Virus record (IMG/VR): IMGVR_UViG_3300043399_001340
Location: 1 to 22,461 of that record
DNA from: a virus
Direction: 5' to 3' (one strand)
Length of the DNA: 22,461 nucleotides
The notes beneath the pieces are model-generated. The model was given only the letters and a program-made list of their open reading frames with translations. It was not told where the DNA came from and did not search any database. A program made the translations under genes and the position numbers. This document shows positions 1 to 6,393 of the stretch, in pieces; the first letter of the stretch is position 1; every line of letters starts with the position of its first letter.

Positions 1-954
1 GGAAGTATTTACGACAGCGCCCGCGGCGGTGAGCAGTTGGAAAGTCAAACCCTCGACGTTGTAGACGTAGTACGTTGTGCCAGCGGTAATGCCCGTCGGC
101 AGTGCGCCCGTGGTGCTGAACTTAATTGCTGCACCTTCTGTGTATCCTACAGTCGAGGTGACAACTGCCGGAGAGGCAATCGTAATCGTGGCTGTTCCCC
201 CCAGGCTGTTCAACAACACGCCTCGAGAAGTCAACCCACTGGTAGCATCCCAGTAGTACAGACCTCCCCCACGGGGGCTGAAAAGAAGGTCCTCCCCGTA
301 ATTGACCTGGTTCCACAAGCGCAATGTGGTCAGAGAAACACTTCCAAATCCCCAGGACCCTGTTCCCCAGGAGCCTCCGCCCCAGCCTCCCAAAGGAACA
401 GCATTAGCCGGGCCTACGTTGACTTGATACGCGGCAGAAACAGAGGATCCCCCATAACTGCCCGCTGCAAGCGCTGACGCCGTAGTAATGCTGTATGCGT
501 TGGCGTTGATGAGGGTGATCTGATACTCATTGTTGAGCACTGCCGCGTACGTGCCTGTGGCTCCGCTGAACGTCACAAAATCCCCATTCACGCAGCCATG
601 ACTCGGGGCTGTCACGGTCACAGTGGTGGTGCCATTTGCCGTGAAAGGATCGGTGCCCAGAGTCGTGGTGGCGCGAATCGGGGTGACGTCGTTGTAAAAA
701 CCCCCGCGTTCAATGTAGAACTTCAGGTTTGTTCCGACGCCCAGCAGATTCAGGCCGCCCAACGTGATCCAGTTCCACAGGGAACGACAAACGCCTTCAT
801 AGGTGTAGCCAGAAATACGCTGCCAGCCCCCAATGCTTTCAGGAGTGCCCTGACGAAAACGAATCTTATTGCACTCATACCATCCGCCTTCGGTGGTATA
901 TCGAGTGTTTTCCCGGTTCACCCCAGGCTTGAACAAGATCTTTTGTAGTGGCAT
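1..954 (-). CDS. Tail nozzle-like (T7 gp12 / P22 gp10-type) structural protein, 3' end cut off
   Basis: The frame is open from ATG at 954 through the left edge: 318 residues are visible and the C-terminus is missing. The N-terminus (residues 9-44, KPGVNRENTRYTTEGGWYE then NKIRFRQGTPESIGGW) matches a conserved opening I associate with tail nozzle or tail-tip proteins of short-tailed environmental phages. Such proteins are beta-propeller-like and extend the tail below the adaptor ring. Two beta-rich modules look inserted: residues about 104-177 (TVTVTAPSHG, GDFVTFSGATGTY) and from about 253 to the edge (KFSTTGALPTGITAGTTYYV). Between them lies a Trp-Gly stretch at 189-205. The start follows the endolysin stop by 2 bases, with only a weak GGA ribosome site. 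The nozzle assignment rests on family resemblance; a tail-spike base is an alternative. Confidence 0.72.
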   Translation of the reverse strand, partial: MPLQKILFKPGVNRENTRYTTEGGWYECNKIRFRQGTPESIGGWQRISGYTYEGVCRSLWNWITLGGLNLLGVGTNLKFYIERGGFYNDVTPIRATTTLGTDPFTANGTTTVTVTAPSHGCVNGDFVTFSGATGTYAAVLNNEYQITLINANAYSITTASALAAGSYGGSSVSAAYQVNVGPANAVPLGGWGGGSWGTGSWGFGSVSLTTLRLWNQVNYGEDLLFSPRGGGLYYWDATSGLTSRGVLLNSLGGTATITIASPAVVTSTVGYTEGAAIKFSTTGALPTGITAGTTYYVYNVEGLTFQLLTAAGAVVNTS

Positions 955-956
955 CT

Positions 957-1400
957 TCAGTCCATCAACAGGCATTCAGCCTGACGGCGTTTGAGCAGGC
1001 CGGGCAGCACCTTGCCGCCACCACGGGTCCACAGCATCAATTGCTCTTTAGCCCCGTCCCAGTCCTGAGCATTGATTTTCCTACGCAGCGTGCTCGTTTG
1101 CAACCGGCCCACCCCCAGGTTGTAGGCGAAATCGACGATGGCGTTGAACCGCCGCTCATTTGTGGCCAGGCCAGGGCAAAGCCGCATGACTCCCGGGGCG
1201 TAGGTGTGCTCCAGCTCATGCATGAGCAGTGCCCGGGCTGTCGGTTCATCGACAGGTGCATCCGCCAGTGTCACTTTTCTGCCATTCGCATAGTAGGTAC
1301 TTCCATACCCAATTGTCGGAATTCCGGCAGGGCAGAGGTACGGCTTTGTCCGGAATCCTTCAAACCGGCGGCACAGCTCGGCGGCCAATTCGAGGTTCAT
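957..1400 (-). CDS. GH24 (T4-type) lysozyme, endolysin
   Basis: A 147-residue muramidase that would cut peptidoglycan at lysis. The active-site block is intact in spacing: Glu14 in RRFEGF, then position 23, then Thr29 in IPTIGYGST, matching T4 lysozyme E11-D20-T26 (E-x8-D-x5-T). Here position 23 is Cys (YLCPAGIP) instead of Asp. The later AFNAIVDFAYN-type helix is present as RRFNAIVDFAYNLGVG, followed by the usual C-terminal W-x-R-GG-x3-PGL-x-RR segment. I chose the start MNLELAAELC at 1400 because it overlaps the HNH stop as ATGA and has GGAAG 6 bases upstream. A longer frame to 1436 would add 12 residues inside the HNH gene. No signal peptide or SAR segment is evident, so release should depend on the upstream holin. 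Confidence 0.93.
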   Translation of the reverse strand: MNLELAAELCRRFEGFRTKPYLCPAGIPTIGYGSTYYANGRKVTLADAPVDEPTARALLMHELEHTYAPGVMRLCPGLATNERRFNAIVDFAYNLGVGRLQTSTLRRKINAQDWDGAKEQLMLWTRGGGKVLPGLLKRRQAECLLMD

Positions 1401-1894
1401 ACGTGCTTCCACGTAACGCCCGTTCGAGCGCCCCAAATTACAGATTTAGCCACTCCGTAGTGCTTGGCCAAGTTTTGTAAAGACTTTGCCGAGCTGCGAA
1501 TAGCGAGCACGTCTTCAGCTTTCAACTTGGCACGGGGATTATTTTCACCAGCGCGGTCGTTAAACCGACCTTTAGCGGCGCAGTCTGCCATGTTGATTTT
1601 TGGATTGCCTATAAAGAGGTGGGCAGGGTTTACGCATTTGCGGTTGTCGCATTTGTGGCAAAGATGTTGGACGGAACCAATAAGCGGGCCGTTTGTCAGC
1701 TCCCACGCCATGCGGTGCGCGCGCTGCATGATGTACCGGCCTGTGCCATCGTTGCGTGGAACACCAAAATTGCCGTATCCCCGGGTGTCCAGCGACGCTT
1801 GCCATTCCCAGCATGCGTTTGGATCGCCCTTCGCAACCTTTGACCAAAACCTGTCCGCCAGTGTTCCTCGGACATAATTGAATGCTCTACCCAT
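1397..1894 (-). CDS. HNH homing-type endonuclease (HNH_3 family)
   Basis: A 165-residue free-standing HNH nuclease. The ββα-metal region is clear: AHRMAWELTNGPL (residues 59-71), then VQHLCHKCDNRKCVNPAHLF (75-94) with catalytic-type His78, Cys79/Cys82/Cys87 and the Asn-Pro-x-His of the N-H half, then NMADCAAKGR. The C-terminus (residues 119-165) has the NPRAKLKAEDVLAIR...LAKHYGVAKSVIW pattern, a helix-turn-helix DNA-binding unit usual in phage HNH endonucleases. The ATG at 1894 shares bases with the holin stop (TGATG), and its own stop overlaps the endolysin start (ATGA), so it is coupled on both sides. A GTG three bases earlier could also serve. Role is inferred as homing; it sits between holin and endolysin without disrupting either. 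Confidence 0.9.
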   Translation of the reverse strand: MGRAFNYVRGTLADRFWSKVAKGDPNACWEWQASLDTRGYGNFGVPRNDGTGRYIMQRAHRMAWELTNGPLIGSVQHLCHKCDNRKCVNPAHLFIGNPKINMADCAAKGRFNDRAGENNPRAKLKAEDVLAIRSSAKSLQNLAKHYGVAKSVIWGARTGVTWKHV

Positions 1895-2388
1895 CACAGA
1901 CCCCGTTTAGCCAAGCTGCGGTCGATCATCCAATAATTAACCACGCCTGTCAACAGCGCCATGTCGTCAGAAGTCCAATTTTTAATCAGCGCTTCAGCAA
2001 AAGGCACGTTGTTCTGGTAGGCCAAAATAACGAAGCATGCTTTCACTGCGCCGTACATTACCAGCAAGTAGTAAGTCATCACGGGTCGCACTGACGCACT
2101 AAGCGCGGCAACTTTTCCGCCCGCTGCTTTGACCATCTCCGACTGCTGCTGGATAGCTGCGTTGAAGGCATCCATGACCCCTACATCCACGGCAGCGTCG
2201 CGCTGCGCACCGATCTCAGCCAGCTTCTGTTGCCCGCGCAACTGCTCCAATTCACACTGACGGCTGAACATTTTCAGCTCGTGTTCACGCTCATTCTTCT
2301 TGTCAAAAAACTTGAGCACCTCCGGGGCCAGACGGAAGATACCGCCAAAGACCCCGCCCAGAATACCGCCACCAAGTAGTTCAAGCAT
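1894..2388 (-). CDS. Holin, 3-TM (GTA_holin_3TM-like) candidate
   Basis: A 164-residue protein with three hydrophobic parts. The glycine-rich N-terminus (residues 3-28, GGGILGGVFGGIFRL then APEVLKFF) is amphipathic or membrane-active. A strong membrane segment covers about 100-124 (RPVMTYYLLVMYGAVKACFV), and a weaker one covers about 141-160. Between them is a charged helical, probably coiled-coil stretch (about 29-95). This layout matches the holin family of three TMs found in phages and gene-transfer agents. The position, one gene upstream of a GH24 endolysin that has no export signal, supports a holin. GGAG lies 8 bases before the ATG. The functional call is inference from topology and neighbourhood. 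Confidence 0.75.
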   Translation of the reverse strand: MLELLGGGILGGVFGGIFRLAPEVLKFFDKKNEREHELKMFSRQCELEQLRGQQKLAEIGAQRDAAVDVGVMDAFNAAIQQQSEMVKAAGGKVAALSASVRPVMTYYLLVMYGAVKACFVILAYQNNVPFAEALIKNWTSDDMALLTGVVNYWMIDRSLAKRGL

Positions 2389-2403
2389 GTGTGTCTCCGG
2401 GCT

Positions 2404-4494
2404 TTACATGAAAAACAGCAAAAAGTTACCGGCACTTCCGGCTAGAAAATTCCAGCCGGTGTTATTGCCCGCATTTGTTGAATCTGTTGCATTCCACGTC
2501 GCACCGCCAGTAGCAGCGGAGTCTTGAATAGACAGATAGCTCACGTTCACGGTGCCGCTGGCCTTGGACAATGTTGCCCTTGTTCCAGCAGAAGAACTGT
2601 TGATAGTCAGCAGATTTCCAGACGTACCGCTTGCGGTAAAGTTGCTAACAGTTGTTGTCGTACTTGCTGGGAACGTAATGGTTGTTGCGCCCGTGGAGCT
2701 GTAAGTATTGGTGATGTTACTGAACGTGTTTGCGCCAGTGAGCGTCAAAGTTCCCGCGCCGCCTTGATTGAGCACCACCGACCCGTAGTTAACGCCGCCG
2801 CCGGCAAAGGTTTTTGCAGACGCCCCGCTCATGCTTATGGTGCCGCTTCCAGTAATGGAAAGCCCCGAAGTCGGTACGTTCCATGCTAACGTGCCAGTTG
2901 CTGGAATCGTCCACAGACTAGTACCGAACGCAAATGTGCGAGAAATGGTCCCCAAGGCGCCTACACCGCCGACGGTGCTTGCGGCCAGCGTGACGTTAAA
3001 GTTATTGGAATTGAACGTGCCGCTGTATAGAGAAAGCGGGTAAAAACTAGCGCCCGTAAATGTTATGGCAAGGGCGTCTTGCAGCGTCACCGACGTGGCT
3101 GATTTGTTAAAGCGCAGTGGGACGCCAAACGATCTGCCAGACGACGTTAGGGTTGCAGCAGTCCGACCCCGAAAAAATACCGGTGAAGTACCTGTTAAGG
3201 TTACCCCAGAGCCGTTTGACCAGTTGCCGTAGACGTACATTCCGCTTGGATTAAGCGTCATTGCACTGGTTCGTGCCGACAGGTTTATAGTCCCAAAATT
3301 CCAATTAGTCCCGGTCCCCGCATTAACGGTTCCAGCGGCGCCAGAATTGTTAAATACAAGGGTATCCTGCGCTAATGGGAAATTGGCTAATGCGGGGGTG
3401 CCTCCGCTCGTCGTTGCCCACCCAACTGCGGAGATATCTTGAGTACCCGCAAGGTTCCAATAGACAGTCTTTGCCGCAGCAAAAGTGATATTGGTGTTCC
3501 CGCCGCAGTTGCCAAGGTTAGTGCCTGACCGACTACTGTTTAGGGTGATGTCTTCAAAGTCAATGTTGGCAATCGTAGACCATGTAGTCACAGACAGAGT
3601 AGCCACCGTCCCGGGGGTATCGGACTGCAAAAAATTCCGGTTGATGATAGACCCCCCGGAACATACCAACGTGCCGATGGTCGTGGTTGTGCCGCCACCA
3701 AAACGGGTATTTTGCATTGCGACACCACTATTGGTGGCAATGTTTACCGTACTAAATGTATTGTTGCCCCCCACAATACCAGATTCGTTGGTAGTGTTGT
3801 TTAACGTAATACTGTTATATGTATACCCCGAAGACCGGAGGTATCCAAAACGGAGCACAATTGAAGACGTGCCAGCGGTAACAGTCGTGTTTGGGCCGAC
3901 GGTAAAACTGTCAAAAATTGCTGCTGCTGAGCCTTGTTGACCACCTACTGTGAGGGTCGACGCATTAAAAATAAGCGACTTTGTGCCGGACCCACCTGCG
4001 TTGAAGAACGGCGCAGTAACAGCGTAGTTAGCGCCGGTATTGAAGGTGCCTGCTGTTACTTGCAAAGTACCTGTGTCATTCCCGGCGTTGCGAAGTACAA
4101 AATCTCCTCCCAACGTAACAGTGCCGCCCGGCGCATTTATGTTAATTGTTCCAGAGCTGGTAGAAGCCCCTTCACCTGCCAATGTGAGAGTTCCTGTGCC
4201 CGTAATGGTCACGGTGCCCATAGTGAACCCGGACATAGTTGAGGCGAGAATGAAACTGCCGGCAACAGTCAAAGATGTGGCTGCCATAGTCCCCGTATAC
4301 CCTGTGCAGGTAACAGACTTGGCCGTGCCTGAAGAAATTGTGACAGTACCCCCGCCAGAACTAGCGTTAAAAAAGACATCATCGGCTGTAGTGGGGACTG
4401 ACGCGCCTCCTGCGCCGCCGGACGTTGCTGACCAGTTGGTTGTAGAGGAGGCGTTCCACGTTCCTGTGCCGCCGACCCAGTATCTGTTTGCCAT
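2404..4494 (-). CDS. Large beta-rich fibre-like virion protein
   Basis: A 696-residue protein made almost wholly of short T/S/G/N/V-rich segments, as in right-handed beta-helix or autotransporter-like fibres. The N-terminus (ANRYWVGGTGTWN, then TNWSATSGG, then SVPTTADDVFFN) is a module common in phage tail and environmental adhesin-like proteins. A diverged second copy occurs at residues about 345-390 (YWNLAGTQDISAVGW, then TTSGGTPALANFPLAQDTLVF). The rest repeats motifs of the type GTLTLTGANTFSN and TVTITGTGTLTL. GAGG lies about 6-8 bases before the ATG. It is the third consecutive fibre-like gene and is followed directly by the holin gene. Likely a host-binding fibre or spike; no enzymatic motif was seen. 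No signal peptide. Confidence 0.75.
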   Translation of the reverse strand: MANRYWVGGTGTWNASSTTNWSATSGGAGGASVPTTADDVFFNASSGGGTVTISSGTAKSVTCTGYTGTMAATSLTVAGSFILASTMSGFTMGTVTITGTGTLTLAGEGASTSSGTININAPGGTVTLGGDFVLRNAGNDTGTLQVTAGTFNTGANYAVTAPFFNAGGSGTKSLIFNASTLTVGGQQGSAAAIFDSFTVGPNTTVTAGTSSIVLRFGYLRSSGYTYNSITLNNTTNESGIVGGNNTFSTVNIATNSGVAMQNTRFGGGTTTTIGTLVCSGGSIINRNFLQSDTPGTVATLSVTTWSTIANIDFEDITLNSSRSGTNLGNCGGNTNITFAAAKTVYWNLAGTQDISAVGWATTSGGTPALANFPLAQDTLVFNNSGAAGTVNAGTGTNWNFGTINLSARTSAMTLNPSGMYVYGNWSNGSGVTLTGTSPVFFRGRTAATLTSSGRSFGVPLRFNKSATSVTLQDALAITFTGASFYPLSLYSGTFNSNNFNVTLAASTVGGVGALGTISRTFAFGTSLWTIPATGTLAWNVPTSGLSITGSGTISMSGASAKTFAGGGVNYGSVVLNQGGAGTLTLTGANTFSNITNTYSSTGATTITFPASTTTTVSNFTASGTSGNLLTINSSSAGTRATLSKASGTVNVSYLSIQDSAATGGATWNATDSTNAGNNTGWNFLAGSAGNFLLFFM

Positions 4495-4506
4495 GTTGTA
4501 CCTCGA

Positions 4507-4695
4507 TTAGGCGGGCTCGCCACCATCAAAAGCTGTGGGAGTTTCCGCAGGGGCCACAAGTTCCAGCCAATTATTTAGCCGCTCCAACTTCATGGCCTCA
4601 ATTTCTTCGGGAGGTGGCAAAGGCTCATCATCTGGAAACCAAAGGGCGTCCTCAAATTTGCCGTATTCCGTGTCAAATTCAAACACAATTTCCAT
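4507..4695 (-). CDS. Small acidic protein between fibre genes, unknown function
   Basis: A 62-residue acidic protein. The opening MEIVFEFDTEYGKFEDALWF is followed by a PDDEPLPPPEEIEAMKLERL segment and a short helix (LNNWLELV). I have seen small proteins of this layout beside tail-fibre genes, but I cannot name a characterised family. The ribosome site is excellent: TAAGGAG ends the upstream fibre gene, with the ATG 5 bases later, so the two are likely translationally coupled. The size, acidity and position between two fibre genes would fit a fibre-assembly helper or a short fibre-associated subunit, which is conjecture. Confidence 0.7.
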   Translation of the reverse strand: MEIVFEFDTEYGKFEDALWFPDDEPLPPPEEIEAMKLERLNNWLELVAPAETPTAFDGGEPA

Positions 4696-4704
4696 AGCTG
4701 CTCC

Positions 4705-6384
4705 TTATGCCTGTGTGGCCACCGCAATTACATCCCAGCGGGTGTTGGCGGCGTTGTAGATGCAGCCAACGTATGTCATCTTACCTGCGGTTGTAGCCGT
4801 TGGAAGTGTGACACCGATCGCGGTAAACGTAGCATTCCAGCTCAAAGTCTGTGAACCACCATTGTCCAAAATGCGGAAGATCAACTTGGTGCCATCCACA
4901 GGGGTGCCGGTGGGAGCGTTGACGGTGAGCGTGGCAGCCTGCGCAGTTACACAGTACTGGTCAAACGACGCGACGTCGGGAGTGATCGAAGCCGTGGACG
5001 TGGTGCTGGAGACCCGGGGGTCAATCCGTTTGTTGGTCAGCGTGGCCGTGCCGTTGGTTGTGGCGACTCCGTTAGTGGCGTTGGCCGTGTTACCCAGCGC
5101 AGTTGCGACCCCAGTGCCAAGACCTGACACGCCCGTACTGATCGGCAGCCCCGTAGCGTTTGTGAGCGTACCGGAGGACGGAGTACCGAGCGCACCGCCG
5201 TTGACCACGAAAGCGCCTGCGCTACCGGTATTCACACCGAGGGCAGTAACAACACCAGAACCCGTTGTAACCGTACTGGGGGCCACGCCTGCGCCACCCC
5301 CTACCACGAGAGAGCTTGCAGCAAGGGCGCTCGAACTGGCCAAAGTGCCCGTTGCCGAGTAGTACAAAACGCCGCCAGAAGTACCAGAAGTCAAGCCCGT
5401 ACCACCGTTGGCGACAGCCAAAGTGCCTGCCAGTGTAATGGTCCCGCTGGTGGTAATTGGGCCGCCGGAAGTAGTAAGGCCGGTGGTGCCGCCCGAAACA
5501 GCGACACTTGAGACACTACCACCGCCTGTACCCGCGCCAATAGCGGTACGAAACGAAGCCGCATCAAGCGCGCTGACCGTGTTATCTGCGTTGAAGCGGG
5601 GGAACGTGATCGCGCTGGGGTTGGACAGTGTGAAGAGGTTGCCACCAACGGTCGTTGCCCCAAGGTTTGTCCTTGCAGTGGCTGCAGTGGTGGCTCCGGT
5701 GCCGCCGTTTGCGACAGCCACCGTACCCGTCACGTTGGAGGCCGTGCCAGTCGTATTCTGGTTCAGGGTCGGAACATCCGCAGCTTGGATCGCGGACATG
5801 ACCACATCAGTGCCGTTACCGCGTAGGTAATAACCCGACGTAGTGGCCCCAGCCAGCGCATCCATGGCATCTTGGCGGGTGGTCTGACCCGTACCGCCGT
5901 TGGCGATGGCCAAAGTGCCGGTCAAATTGGTGATGACGGACGACGCGATCTTTACAAAATCCGAGCCGTTCCAAGCAATATGGGCTTTTTCACCGCTGAT
6001 GATTGTGACCCCGGTGGTAGGGCCGACGCCAACGACTTTGACCGACTGCGACGTAGAAGTGGCATTGATGACAATGTACTGGCGACTCGAAGCGGGGACC
6101 GTGACCGTCAAAAGCGATGCGGGGTTACCCGTGCAATTGATGACGGCAAATTGGGCAGAACCTGTAGAGGCAGACCCCGCTTGCGCAATGTTGGTCGTGG
6201 CAGCGTTACCGTTTGTCAACGACAGCGTCACCGCGGTTTGGCTTCCGCTGATGGTTTGGGTGCCCGCAAGGGCAATGTCAAGGTACGCAGTGATACCTTT
6301 GTTGACGGTATCGCCCCACGTGCCGGAGAGTTCGCCTTGGACCGGCTCGGCCAGCCCCATGAGTGTTGAGTATGCGGTTGCCAT
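4705..6384 (-). CDS. Tail fibre protein with ANGGTG repeats
   Basis: A 559-residue fibre. The N-terminus MATAYSTLMGLAEPVQGELS and GTWGDTVNKGITAYLDIA is a standard virion-attachment opening in many phage fibres. The shaft carries the well-known repeats IANGGTGQTT, VANGGTGATTAATARTNLGA and VANGGTGLTSGT, and then GTPSSGTLTNATGLPIST followed by GVSGLGTGVATALG. The C-terminal part (from about 455: TNKRIDPRVSSTTSTASI to the end) is a small beta domain ending KMTYVGCIYNAANTRWDVIA, a common distal or capping domain. No chaperone or peptidase motif is visible. It starts 10 bases after the repeat-protein stop, with AGGGG as a modest ribosome site. Expected role: receptor contact. Confidence 0.88.
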   Translation of the reverse strand: MATAYSTLMGLAEPVQGELSGTWGDTVNKGITAYLDIALAGTQTISGSQTAVTLSLTNGNAATTNIAQAGSASTGSAQFAVINCTGNPASLLTVTVPASSRQYIVINATSTSQSVKVVGVGPTTGVTIISGEKAHIAWNGSDFVKIASSVITNLTGTLAIANGGTGQTTRQDAMDALAGATTSGYYLRGNGTDVVMSAIQAADVPTLNQNTTGTASNVTGTVAVANGGTGATTAATARTNLGATTVGGNLFTLSNPSAITFPRFNADNTVSALDAASFRTAIGAGTGGGSVSSVAVSGGTTGLTTSGGPITTSGTITLAGTLAVANGGTGLTSGTSGGVLYYSATGTLASSSALAASSLVVGGGAGVAPSTVTTGSGVVTALGVNTGSAGAFVVNGGALGTPSSGTLTNATGLPISTGVSGLGTGVATALGNTANATNGVATTNGTATLTNKRIDPRVSSTTSTASITPDVASFDQYCVTAQAATLTVNAPTGTPVDGTKLIFRILDNGGSQTLSWNATFTAIGVTLPTATTAGKMTYVGCIYNAANTRWDVIAVATQA

Positions 6385-6393
6385 CTATGACCC

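Noticed and set aside
1401-1436. Longer start for the endolysin (adding 12 residues)
   Set aside because: GH24 endolysins begin just before the L-x-x-x-E-G block, and the ATG at 1400 has both ATGA coupling and a GGAAG site.
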